Shown: positions 25,920 through 33,651 of the stretch, in pieces
Numbering within the stretch: position 1 is the first letter of the stretch
How the letters are laid out: every line of letters starts with the position of its first letter
NCBI GenBank assembly: GCA_903872345.1
Contig: CAIQKM010000108.1
Span: 62,001 to 126,000, forward strand
DNA length: 64,000 nt
Direction of reading: 5' to 3'
Source: an uncultured Verrucomicrobia subdivision 3 bacterium
Lineage (GTDB): Bacteria > Verrucomicrobiota > Verrucomicrobiia > Limisphaerales > UBA11358
Translations under genes and position numbers: made by a program
Notes under the pieces: generated by a model
The model's input: only the letters and a program-made list of their open reading frames with translations
Database searches by the model: none
What the model was told of the DNA's origin: nothing

Positions 25920-26765
25920 TTACGGCCCGTCCTTCAACCGTTTGGCATAGGGAAAGGTAAAGGTCGGATCCGCGTTGGCGAGGGCCAGCCCAAAATCCAG
26001 CATCGCCTGATGACCGGCGGCATCCACGCCAATCGGCGGCAGCAACTGGTTGACCAGCATGCCCTTGAGCCCACCCATGAAGTTTTGCCAGACACTGTCG
26101 GCGGCGTTCTTGGGCTTGATGGATGCCACCGTTATTTGCATTTGCGTCTGCCCCGACGCCCGCCGGAACAGCAGGGTGTTCACCTGGGCAACCAGCTCAT
26201 TTTCAAAATGTACCGCGCCATCGCGGTAGCAGATGTCCTGCAGGCTGATGGAAACCGGGGTGGGCTTGCCATGGTCGCCAAAGACCAGGCGTACCTGATT
26301 GACCATCCGCAGGCCGTTGGTAATCACTCCTTCGATTTCCACTCGGCCCCTGCCCCGGCCCGTCACATTGATCGAGCCCAGCTGCCGTTGGAGCGAGCCG
26401 CCCATCATCAGTTTCGCCTGATGCCGGCGAATCAATTCGCTGTGATCCAGCACATTCCGCAGCGAGCCGGCGCCGCCAAACTCAAATTCACAGGTGGCCT
26501 GAAAGGTGGCGCCGGCAAGCTGACAGGAACTGGAAATGACGCGGGCAAACTGCGTGTTGCCCGCGCTGGTGAAAACGGCAACCGGCTCCGGCGAAATCAG
26601 CGGCACAAAATACATGAACCGCGCCGCCGGGTTTTCCAGCGGCTGACCGTGGCCATAATCCATTTGCAGGGTGGGGCCCGTGGGTGCGGCGGCAAGGCGG
26701 TTGGCCAAACCGAGCCCCACGATAAACGCGGACACGAAACGGGCTAATGACCGGGCGGGCAGCAT
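25920..26765 (-). CDS. Exported protein of unknown function
   Basis: 281 residues. The N-terminus (ARSLARFVSAFIVGLGLANRLAAA) is a probable signal peptide. The remainder is a beta-rich, mostly hydrophilic sequence with no recognisable catalytic motif; it includes a patch (SLQRQLGSINVTGRGRGRVEIEG) suggestive of beta strands. I do not recognise a family. It is co-directional with the M20 peptidase gene 63 bases upstream. Confidence 0.65.
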   Translation of the reverse strand: MLPARSLARFVSAFIVGLGLANRLAAAPTGPTLQMDYGHGQPLENPAARFMYFVPLISPEPVAVFTSAGNTQFARVISSSCQLAGATFQATCEFEFGGAGSLRNVLDHSELIRRHQAKLMMGGSLQRQLGSINVTGRGRGRVEIEGVITNGLRMVNQVRLVFGDHGKPTPVSISLQDICYRDGAVHFENELVAQVNTLLFRRASGQTQMQITVASIKPKNAADSVWQNFMGGLKGMLVNQLLPPIGVDAAGHQAMLDFGLALANADPTFTFPYAKRLKDGP

Positions 26766-26828
26766 GTGCCGGTAAGCTTGGCTGGCCGGAATAATAATTC
26801 AAGCCCGGATCACCGGCGCCGCGTTTTT

Positions 26829-27956
26829 TTACGGCAGGCGGCCCAGAAACCGCACCAGCAAATCTTTCCCGCGTTCCAGCGAGGCCAGTGAAATCCATTC
26901 ATCCACCGTGTGGGCCTGCGCAATGTCGCCCGGACCAAACACCACGCTCGGAATACCGGCGGTGGAAAGTACCGAGGCATCGCAAAAGTAATGCACGCCA
27001 CAGGGATTCGTCTGGCCCGCCGCCTTCATGAACTGCCGCACCAACGCTCGTTTGGCATCCGTTTCCAACGCGGTGCAGGGGGCGGCCTTGGTGCCGGTGA
27101 TTTTGGCGGACAGCTTATGCGCGGCCAGCAGGGCGGTGATTTCGCGCTTCACCGAAGCCTCGGTCTCGCCGGGCAACGTGCGGCGGTCCACGCCGATCAC
27201 GCAGCGGTCCGGAACGATATTCGGCTGCGTGCCGCCGGAGATTTTCCCGACATTCACCGTGCCGGTGCCGAGCAGCTTGTGCTTGCGGCGACGGAGTTGG
27301 GCGGCGTATTCCGTTTCCAGCAGATCCACGATGCGGGCCATTCTGTGGACCGCATTCTTGCCCAGTTGCGGGGTGGCGCCATGGGCCGCCTTGCCCTTCG
27401 TTTCGAGTTCCAGCCAGAGACTGCCTTTGTGGGCGGTAATCACTTGCAGCCGCGTGGGTTCGCCCACAATCGCCAGATCCGCCTTGAACCCGCTCGCGGC
27501 CAGCGCGCGGGAACCCGCCTGGCCCTTTTCCTCGTCAATCAGGCCGGCAAAAACAATCTCCGTGGTCTGCGGCCGGGAACGGGCTTGGGAGATCTCGATC
27601 ACGGCCGATAACATGGCCGCGACGGAACCCTTGGTATCACAGGCGCCGCGACCGTGCAGCCGGCCGTTTTTGCGCTGGGGAATAAAGCACGTGTTGTCGG
27701 CACCCACGGTGTCCAAGTGCGGTGCCAGCAAAATCGTCTGGCGTACGGCCTGGGCCGGCCGGAGCCGGATGATGATATTCGCGCGCCCGGGCAATACGGT
27801 TTGGATTTCCACGTCCAGCCCCGCGTTCGCAGCGGTGGCGGCGAGAAAGTCGCCCACGCGCTTTTCACCGGCATAGGGGTGACGCGCCGGCAGGAACGCC
27901 GGATTCACGCTGGGCAGCGCAATCAATTCCGCCAGAAGTTTTTCAGTCCGCGTCAT
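26829..27956 (-). CDS. M20-family peptidase (ArgE/DapE type)
   Basis: 375 residues from the ATG at 27956. The upstream frame to 28106 runs through repeat DNA, so longer starts are unlikely, though ATGs at 27980 and 27992 exist. The metal-site motifs are in order: LAPHLDTVGADN, GRGACDTKGSVAAML, LIDEEKGQAGSRAL, and IVGEPTRLQ, followed by the dimerisation domain and the C-terminal AHTVDEWI with a likely metal His. The family includes acetylornithine deacetylase and succinyl-diaminopimelate desuccinylase; the substrate cannot be chosen from sequence alone. Confidence 0.88.
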   Translation of the reverse strand: MTRTEKLLAELIALPSVNPAFLPARHPYAGEKRVGDFLAATAANAGLDVEIQTVLPGRANIIIRLRPAQAVRQTILLAPHLDTVGADNTCFIPQRKNGRLHGRGACDTKGSVAAMLSAVIEISQARSRPQTTEIVFAGLIDEEKGQAGSRALAASGFKADLAIVGEPTRLQVITAHKGSLWLELETKGKAAHGATPQLGKNAVHRMARIVDLLETEYAAQLRRRKHKLLGTGTVNVGKISGGTQPNIVPDRCVIGVDRRTLPGETEASVKREITALLAAHKLSAKITGTKAAPCTALETDAKRALVRQFMKAAGQTNPCGVHYFCDASVLSTAGIPSVVFGPGDIAQAHTVDEWISLASLERGKDLLVRFLGRLP

Positions 27957-28015
27957 GTCCGCATCATAACCAACGTTCATGCAGGTGTCCATGCGGGGTT
28001 TTTGCGCCCGGCTGC

Positions 28016-28175
28016 GTGGCGGCGGGCATCCTGCCTGCCGTAGCGCCGGCGCTTCCAGCCCGGCGGGGAAAAACTCCCAAACCACCCGTCCCTCGACCTG
28101 GTTCAAGCGTGACCACCAATCTGGTCACGGGTCCCGGCGCTTCGCACCGCAAGCTGCCCGCCACTACGGCGGGGC
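28016..28175. repeat. Imperfect inverted repeat upstream of the M20 gene (family C)
   Basis: Left part about 28016-28055 (GTGGCGGCGGGCATCCTGCC) and an imperfect inverted counterpart about 28136-28175 share GGCGGGCA and AGCGCC blocks. Between them lies a perfect hairpin GTGACCA/TGGTCAC (28109-28115 and 28122-28128). The 272-base gap between the peptidase and slyX otherwise holds no gene. Arms are diverged, so the boundaries are approximate. Confidence 0.45.
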
Positions 28176-28228
28176 GGCGTACGGTTGCCCCGGCTGGACT
28201 TCGCCCCGGAACGTGTTAAAACTAAGTC

Positions 28229-28441
28229 ATGGCTGATGACCGCGATCGCCGCATAGAGAGACTGGAAGCCAACTTCGCCCACCTCGAACACCAGTTCGAG
28301 CAGTTGAACGGAGTCGTCGTCGAGCAAGGCAAGTTGCTGGAGCGCCTGAAACGCGAGGTCCAGCGGCAATCTTCCGCCATGGAAACCATGGAGCTGGAGC
28401 GCATCAAGTCCAACATCACCAAGCCCCCGCATTATCAGTAA
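28229..28441 (+). CDS. slyX: SlyX-like coiled-coil protein
   Basis: 70 residues, the usual SlyX size, starting MADDRDRRIERLEANFAHLE. The heptad-like pattern of Leu and charged residues predicts one long coiled coil (to about residue 52), and the C-terminus ends KPPHYQ, as in SlyX proteins. The function of SlyX is not established. It precedes thiH by 57 bases on the same strand. Confidence 0.85.
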   Translation: MADDRDRRIERLEANFAHLEHQFEQLNGVVVEQGKLLERLKREVQRQSSAMETMELERIKSNITKPPHYQ

Positions 28442-28498
28442 TTCCCCATCCATCGGCGGATCCCTCGACTTTGCCGGAAAGTTTGTTAGATTGAGTCT

Positions 28499-29701
28499 GT
28501 GAGCTTTGTCACTGAATTCAACTCGTTGCCGCTGGAAGCGTTGGTCAAAAAATCGCTCGCCAGCAGCCCGGCGGCGGTCCGGTCCGCCGCCGCCACCACC
28601 CGCAGCACCCTGGCCGATTTCGCCGCCCTCATTTCACCCGCCGGCGGGGAAATGCTGGAAATGCTCGGCCAGCAGGCCCATCGCATGACCAAGCAGCGCT
28701 TCGGCAAGGTCATCCGGCTTTTTGCCCCCCTCTACCTTTCCAACGAGTGCATCAATAACTGCTCTTACTGCGGCTTCTCCCGCGATAATTCAATTCTCCG
28801 CGTCACCCTCTCGCTTGATGAAGTGCGCCGCGAAGCCGCCGAATTGAAATCCCAAGGCTTCCGCAATCTGCTCCTCGTAGCCGGCGAACACCCCAAGTTT
28901 GTTTCCAATAATTATCTGCGCGACTGCATCGCCACTCTCCACAACGACTGGCCCAGCATCTCGCTCGAAGTCGGCCCCATGGAAACCGAAGATTACCGGC
29001 CGCTCGTTGCGGCGGGTTCCGACGGGTTGATTGTTTATCAGGAAACCTACGACCGCGCCGTGTATGCGGAAATGCATACCGCCGGCCCCAAACGCAATTT
29101 TGACTGGCGCCTCGAAACCCCCGAGCGCGCCTACACCGCCGGCTTCCGCCGCCTGGGCATCAGCCCGCTCTACGGCCTGGCCGACTGGCGGACCGAAGCG
29201 TTGAGCGTCGCCGCGCACGCCGATTATCTGCTGCGCAACTGTTGGAAAGCGGCCATTACCATTTCGCTGCCCCGGCTGCGTCCCTGCGCCGGTGAGTTTG
29301 AACCGCTCACCCACCTCGGCGACCGTGAGCTGGTGCAACTGGTCTGCGCCTTCCGCCTCACCTTCCCGGATGTGGGCATTGTGCTCTCCACGCGGGAAAG
29401 TCCCCGTCTGCGCGACGGCCTGATCCCGCTCGGCGTGACCATGATGAGCGCCGGCGCGCGCACCGAACCCGGCGGCTACACCGGCGCCGGCAAAGAAAAA
29501 ATTCACCAGACCGTCCGCGGCCGCATCGTGGAACTGGCGGCCGACGCCGGCGAATGGACGCCGTCCGCCACGCGCGCCACCAATGCCACGAGCCAGTTCA
29601 ACATTGCCGATGAACGGACGCCCGGCGAAGTCGCCGAACGCATCCGCCGGCTCGGCTACGAACCCGTCTGGAAAGACTGGGATGCGGCGTTGACCGCCTG
29701 A
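28499..29701 (+). CDS. thiH: 2-iminoacetate synthase ThiH
   Basis: 400 residues from a GTG start. The radical-SAM cluster motif is CINNCSYCGFSRDN near residue 83 (CxxxCxxC). Conserved blocks such as VAGEHPKFVS, GSDGLIVYQETYD and the C-terminal MMSAGARTEPGGYTG are as in ThiH. It cleaves tyrosine to p-cresol and dehydroglycine for the thiazole ring of thiamine. No other thiazole genes (thiG, thiS, thiF, thiE) adjoin it, so the pathway must be dispersed. A REP arm follows the stop by seven bases. Confidence 0.93.
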   Translation: MSFVTEFNSLPLEALVKKSLASSPAAVRSAAATTRSTLADFAALISPAGGEMLEMLGQQAHRMTKQRFGKVIRLFAPLYLSNECINNCSYCGFSRDNSILRVTLSLDEVRREAAELKSQGFRNLLLVAGEHPKFVSNNYLRDCIATLHNDWPSISLEVGPMETEDYRPLVAAGSDGLIVYQETYDRAVYAEMHTAGPKRNFDWRLETPERAYTAGFRRLGISPLYGLADWRTEALSVAAHADYLLRNCWKAAITISLPRLRPCAGEFEPLTHLGDRELVQLVCAFRLTFPDVGIVLSTRESPRLRDGLIPLGVTMMSAGARTEPGGYTGAGKEKIHQTVRGRIVELAADAGEWTPSATRATNATSQFNIADERTPGEVAERIRRLGYEPVWKDWDAALTA

Positions 29702-29707
29702 AGAGAA

Positions 29708-29731
29708 GTGGCAGCCGACGTAAGGAGGCTC
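29708..29731. repeat. Single REP arm, family A copy 4
   Basis: A lone arm (starts GTGGCAGCCGACGTAAGG, ends GGCTC) with two changes from the RAYT-flanking arms, including loss of the GTAG tetranucleotide (GTGG). No inverted partner was found in the following 150 bases. It lies seven bases after the thiH stop. Confidence 0.75.
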
Positions 29732-29879
29732 CAATATGCTTTTGGCGACGCAGTTTTTTGATCCGAAAGCAAAACCGGATTGCCCGCGTTAAGCGCAAGC
29801 GGAGCGCGGCGTTCAGGCCGCTTCAACGTCCGAGCCAAAGGCAGGGCGGTCCGTTTACGCAAGAAGCTAAAACCAATTT

Positions 29880-30785
29880 ATGCGCGTTTTGATCGTTGGC
29901 TGCGGTTATGTCGGCCTGCCGCTGGGCGCGGCGCTGGCCCGGGAAGGCTGCACCGTCTTCGGCCTCCGGCGCAATCCCGGCGCCACCGAGGAAATGCAGT
30001 CCGCCGGCATCCAGCCTCTTTTCGCCGACATTACTCAGCCCGCCACCCTCGCTCGCCTGCCCCGCGATTTCGACTGGGTGGTCAATTGCACCGCCTCCGG
30101 CGGCGGCGACGCGACGGATTACCGGCAAATTTATTACGAAGGCAACCGCAACCTGATCGCCTGGCTCGCCGACGCCCCGCCCAAAAAGTTTGTTTATACC
30201 AGCAGCACCAGCGTTTACGGCCAGAACGACGGCTCCGTGGTAACCGAACAGGATCCCGCCGAACCCGCCGTGGAAACCGGCAAGGTATTGGTGGCCACGG
30301 AAAATCTGCTGCTGGCGGCGGCGTCAGCGGGCTTCCCCGCCGTGATTCTGCGCGTGGCCGGCATTTACGGTCCCGCCCGCGGCCACTGGTTCAAAGCCTA
30401 CCTGCGCGGCGCGGCGCGGATCGAAGGCGATGGCGCGCGTTACCTGAACATGATCCACCGCGATGATCTGATCGGCATCATCATCGCCGCCTTGCGTGCC
30501 GCCCCCGCCGGGGAAATCTTCAACGCGGCGGACAACGAATCCGTCACCCAATTACAATATTTCGAATGGCTCGCCGGCGTCCTGAACCGCCCCCTCCCGC
30601 CGCGCCTGCCCGCCGAAACCGAAGTCTGGCGCCGCCGGGGACCGACCAACAAGCGCGTGAGCAACGCCAAGCTGCACGCCGTCTTGAAATATGCCTTCCG
30701 CTACCCCGATTTTCGCGCCGGCTATGCGGCGGAGATTGCAAGGTTGCAACAGGCCGGCGAGTTGGAGTTTTTGGCGGGTGGGTGA
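29880..30785 (+). CDS. NAD-dependent epimerase/dehydratase-like (SDR) protein
   Basis: 301 residues. The Rossmann dinucleotide site is VLIVGCGYVGLPLG at the N-terminus; the SDR core continues with FVYTSSTSVYG, the TVYG-like active-site segment, and RVAGIYGPARG. The YxxxK pair of extended SDRs is not obvious, so the family resembles YeeZ-type atypical SDRs. Substrate unknown. It lies alone on the plus strand. Confidence 0.78.
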   Translation: MRVLIVGCGYVGLPLGAALAREGCTVFGLRRNPGATEEMQSAGIQPLFADITQPATLARLPRDFDWVVNCTASGGGDATDYRQIYYEGNRNLIAWLADAPPKKFVYTSSTSVYGQNDGSVVTEQDPAEPAVETGKVLVATENLLLAAASAGFPAVILRVAGIYGPARGHWFKAYLRGAARIEGDGARYLNMIHRDDLIGIIIAALRAAPAGEIFNAADNESVTQLQYFEWLAGVLNRPLPPRLPAETEVWRRRGPTNKRVSNAKLHAVLKYAFRYPDFRAGYAAEIARLQQAGELEFLAGG

Positions 30786-30821
30786 GAAACTTTTGAATTT
30801 ATATTCGCATACTTGGAATTT

Positions 30822-31094
30822 ATGAACGTCACGAAAGAGCCGGCGTCAGACGGCAGCCTGTATCGGTGCCCGTGCTGCGGTGCCCGAACGTTGCGTGAAC
30901 GTGGTGGTTTCGAGATGTGCCCGGTTTGCCGGTGGGAAGATGACGGGCAAGACGATCATGATATGGATGAGGTGCGAGGCGGTCCCAATGGCGTTTTCAG
31001 TTTGAGCCAAGCACGTCAAAATTATCGAAAATTTGGAACATACGATCCCTGCTATGTTTCCAGGGTTCGGAAACCCCGGCCTGATGAGTTATGA
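30822..31094 (+). CDS. CPCC-family cysteine-rich protein
   Basis: 90 residues from the ATG at 30822. CPCCGARTL near residue 16 and CPVCRWEDD near 32 form the two cysteine pairs of the CPCC family (PF14206), expected to bind zinc. The C-terminal part (GVFSLSQARQNYRKFGTYDPC) is typical of the family. Function is unknown; such genes often occur in variable accessory loci. It opens a four-gene run of small genes less GC-rich than the surroundings. Confidence 0.85.
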   Translation: MNVTKEPASDGSLYRCPCCGARTLRERGGFEMCPVCRWEDDGQDDHDMDEVRGGPNGVFSLSQARQNYRKFGTYDPCYVSRVRKPRPDEL

Positions 31095-31113
31095 TTTTTA
31101 GGCTGGTGACACC

Positions 31114-31596
31114 ATGACAAAGATGTTTGATGTTCCAGATCATTATGTACTCCCGGTTGTTCGACCTGATTGGGCGGAGTTGCTTGCTGATTGGCAACCT
31201 CTAATTTCCGGGCAGCTTTCGCCTTGGCTGCTGACAAAATTTGGCGAACTTTTTTTCTGCCAGCCCGATGGCAAAATTGGGATGCTCCAGATAAGCGGAT
31301 TTCAGTATCAGATCGTGGCAAAAGACCGGGCTGATTTTCAGAAGCAGTTGGCGCATCCTGACAAGATGGCCTATTGGTTTCTGGTCCCCTTTGTTGATCG
31401 GCTTGAGATGGCGGGCAAACGTTTGGAACCTGAGAAGTGTTTTTCTTTTATCAGGCCATTGGCTCTTGGGGGCGAATTGGCAGTTGAAAACGTAATGATT
31501 GTTCCCATTCGCGAGCATTTCAGATGTTGCGGAGAGTTGTTCCGCCAGATTAAGAATATGCCCGACGGCGGACAGGTTGTTATAAAAGTCACATAA
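31114..31596 (+). CDS. Tdi1/DUF1851-like immunity-type protein
   Basis: 160 residues (a start two codons later is possible). The C-terminal block RLEPEKCFSFIRPLALGGELAVENVMIVP with a final QIKNMPDGGQVVI matches the DUF1851/T6SS-immunity Tdi1 C-terminal pattern; the N-terminal half is GAD-related-like. Homologues neutralise type VI secretion toxins. No toxin gene lies nearby, so this may be an orphan immunity gene. It follows the CPCC gene by 19 bases. Confidence 0.7.
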   Translation: MTKMFDVPDHYVLPVVRPDWAELLADWQPLISGQLSPWLLTKFGELFFCQPDGKIGMLQISGFQYQIVAKDRADFQKQLAHPDKMAYWFLVPFVDRLEMAGKRLEPEKCFSFIRPLALGGELAVENVMIVPIREHFRCCGELFRQIKNMPDGGQVVIKVT

Positions 31597-31598
31597 TT

Positions 31599-31880
31599 GT
31601 GAATAAAATGGTTCATTGCAGAAGTTGCGATGGGGAATTTATCGTTCCCATTCTCAGCGCATCCGATCAGCTACGGATTGCAGAGGTCGCCCGCGCCGGG
31701 CGATCCATTGAAGCCATGAATTTGCTCCGCCAGTTCGCCGGACTGGAGTTGCGCGATGCCAAGGGCGTGGTGATGCATGTCACGCGTTTCCCGAACGTTT
31801 GTCATCGTTGCAACGGGGCGTTGCCCGGTTTCGGGCAGACGGAATGTGTCAAATGCGGTTCGCTCAATTTTGATTGGTAA
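31599..31880 (+). CDS. Zinc-ribbon protein with L7/L12-like domain
   Basis: 93 residues from a GTG at 31599; the ATG at 31608 is the alternative. An N-terminal half-ribbon (HCRSCDGEF) and a C-terminal half-ribbon (CHRCNGALPGFGQTECVKCG) bracket IAEVARAGRSIEAMNLLRQFAGLELRDAKGVV, which resembles the ribosomal L7/L12 C-terminal domain used in several bacterial regulatory proteins. Its role is unknown. It begins two bases after the preceding stop, suggesting co-transcription. Confidence 0.6.
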   Translation: MNKMVHCRSCDGEFIVPILSASDQLRIAEVARAGRSIEAMNLLRQFAGLELRDAKGVVMHVTRFPNVCHRCNGALPGFGQTECVKCGSLNFDW

Positions 31881-31940
31881 CGCGGTTGGTCGAGGGGTTG
31901 CCTGCGGCTTGATATGACCGGTTGAACCTTTTAATCACAC

Positions 31941-32306
31941 ATGAAAAACGCTTCTCCTCTTTCAAGCACAGGCAGGCGCAATCTGATTTTGGCGGCTGTG
32001 CTTTTGGCGCTCATTTCAATGCCGGTAATGGAGTCGTGTTTTTTCAAATTGGATGAAGTGCTGATGCTGATCCCGTGCTTTTGGATGTTTCCCGGAGGTC
32101 TTATTACCGATCTGTGTGGATTTGAATTCGGCGATACGTGGCTTGGGCTTGCCATCGGATGGTTAGGTTATTTCGCTTTGGTAAAGGGCGCACTGTCGGC
32201 CAACAATCGCTTCATTTATTGGGGGCTCTACGCGTTGCTGCTTTGCCTGCTGGTTTTGAATGTTATCGGCTGTCACAAGGATGTGGTCGAGTTTTCCCAT
32301 AGTTAG
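31941..32306 (+). CDS. Small membrane protein, unknown function
   Basis: 121 residues with three to four hydrophobic segments (about 14-34, 41-61, 66-84 and 92-109). It contains a CFFKLDE segment and ends in a hydrophilic tail (CHKDVVEFSHS). I do not recognise it. It ends the small-gene run, 115 bases before the tRNA-Ser 3' end. Confidence 0.6.
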   Translation: MKNASPLSSTGRRNLILAAVLLALISMPVMESCFFKLDEVLMLIPCFWMFPGGLITDLCGFEFGDTWLGLAIGWLGYFALVKGALSANNRFIYWGLYALLLCLLVLNVIGCHKDVVEFSHS

Positions 32307-32421
32307 GCCAACGAGTGCAAGACCAGTTCAAAAAGGTTCTCGGCACAGGCGGTTTACTGACAGTTGGCCATTTTTCGCCCCTTTTTTACCGAAAATTCTT
32401 CGATTTCCCAATGAAATCGAA

Positions 32422-32511
32422 TGGCGGAAGGGGTGGGATTCGAACCCACGGTACGGTTACCCGTACTTCTGATTTCGAGTCAGATGCCTTTAACCACTCA
32501 GCCACCCTTCC
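32422..32511 (-). tRNA. tRNA-Ser (anticodon CGA), canonical
   Basis: 90 nt including an encoded CCA (32422-32424) and G discriminator at 32425. Acceptor stem GGAAGGG (complement of 32505-32511) pairs with CCCTTCC (complement of 32426-32432). The anticodon loop CTCGAAA sits in a CTGA/TCAG stem, giving CGA, which reads UCG. A long variable arm (about TACGGGTAACCGTA) and the normal T loop TTCGAAT are present, and the D loop contains GG. It is the control for the atypical tRNA-like genes at 46678-49206. Confidence 0.95.
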
Positions 32512-32626
32512 AGACTCATTTTGGCGTCTCCGCACGAGCCGTTCTCGCCACGGATTCACGGCTATATACTACGACTGGTTACGCCCTCGCGGCAAGCTGT
32601 TTTGGAGCGTCCCGGAAACCGGCGGG

Positions 32627-33508
32627 CTAACGCTGTCGGCGGTAAGCCTGCGGCGACCGGCCAAACGCGGCCTGAAAGGCGAGCCGCAGGTGTTCATCGC
32701 TGCGAAAGCCGGCGCGGTGGACGACGTGTTTCACCGGCATGACGGTCTCCTGCAACAGCCGGGCGGCGCGGGAGACGCGGCAGAACTGGATTTCCTGCAG
32801 AATGCTGCGGCCGGTCGCGGCTTTGAATCGCCGGTCCAGCGTGCGCCGGGGGACGCCGACCTGTCGCACCACGGCGGGGACATCGACGATGTCATGGCTG
32901 AAGTTCCAGATGTATTCCACCGCGCGCTTGACCGCTTCATCCTGTACTTCGGGATTACCGCGCACCGTTCCCTCCGGCGCGTCCCGCAGGAAATGCGCCA
33001 GCAGCCCGATGGCCATGCGCGAATAATTGGAGGAATTGGCGGCCGGGTCCCGATGGACGCACGTCAATAGGTGCTCAAACTGCGCCCGAAAAAGCGGGGG
33101 GTTTTCGATGATGGGAAAGACCTGCCGCAACTGGAAGGCGCCATCGCGCAGCCACCGCAGCGGTTCATCCCCATTGAAATGAATCCACATCAAGGTCCAG
33201 CCGCTGCCCGGTGCCGGCCGGTGCCGATGCCATTCGCCGGGTTTGAAGAGAAACGTATCGCCCGCCCGGATGGGACCGCGATGCTCGCGGGTTTCAAACT
33301 GGCCGCCGCCCGCCACACACAGGGCCAGGCAGAATTCCGGCAGAGTGCGCCCCTCCTGCCATTTGAAATAGAAAAACGGGGCGTCATTTTGCGGATACGG
33401 TTCCCCCGACCGCACCCGTTCCCAGCCGACGTGGGTCAGATACAAGGCCGCATGAAACAGCGATTCGCTCACCGGCAGGGCATGGCGGAACGGCTGGGTT
33501 AGGCTCAT
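32627..33508 (-). CDS. AraC-family regulator with N-terminal cupin
   Basis: 293 residues. The N-terminal cupin-like part (about 20-150; LCVAGGGQFETREHRGPIRAGD, LFKPGEWHRHRP) would bind a small ligand such as a sugar. The C-terminal part carries two helix-turn-helix motifs (IVDVPAVVRQVGVPRRTLDRRFKAATG and VMPVKHVVHRAGFRSDEHLRLAFQAAFGRSP). It is divergent from the Gfo/Idh gene across a 143-base gap, so it is the probable regulator of the deoxy-sugar operon. Confidence 0.9.
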   Translation of the reverse strand: MSLTQPFRHALPVSESLFHAALYLTHVGWERVRSGEPYPQNDAPFFYFKWQEGRTLPEFCLALCVAGGGQFETREHRGPIRAGDTFLFKPGEWHRHRPAPGSGWTLMWIHFNGDEPLRWLRDGAFQLRQVFPIIENPPLFRAQFEHLLTCVHRDPAANSSNYSRMAIGLLAHFLRDAPEGTVRGNPEVQDEAVKRAVEYIWNFSHDIVDVPAVVRQVGVPRRTLDRRFKAATGRSILQEIQFCRVSRAARLLQETVMPVKHVVHRAGFRSDEHLRLAFQAAFGRSPQAYRRQR

Positions 33509-33651
33509 TTGTTGGGCACAGTTAATACGGGTTGGCCATTTCAGTCAAATAGGAAGGATCGGTGTGGCTTAAAATCAGGGTCTAATGTCATTGTCAGAAC
33601 GCCCGGCGGGAGGCTTAATAAGGAACAGCCATAAAATCATCAGCCACCGTC
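33509..33651. promoter_or_regulatory. Divergent control region of the araC-like gene and sugar operon
   Basis: 143 bases between two divergent starts. An AT-rich stretch and the segment TGTCATTGTCAG may be parts of an operator, but no defined AraC half-sites can be assigned by eye. The role is deduced from gene orientation. Confidence 0.35.

Noticed and set aside
27957..28106. Longer N-terminus of the M20 peptidase
   Set aside because: It runs through the repeat region and adds no conserved sequence.
32422..32511. Integrated element with duplicated tRNA-Ser end
   Set aside because: No second copy of the tRNA 3' end or integrase was found within the window.
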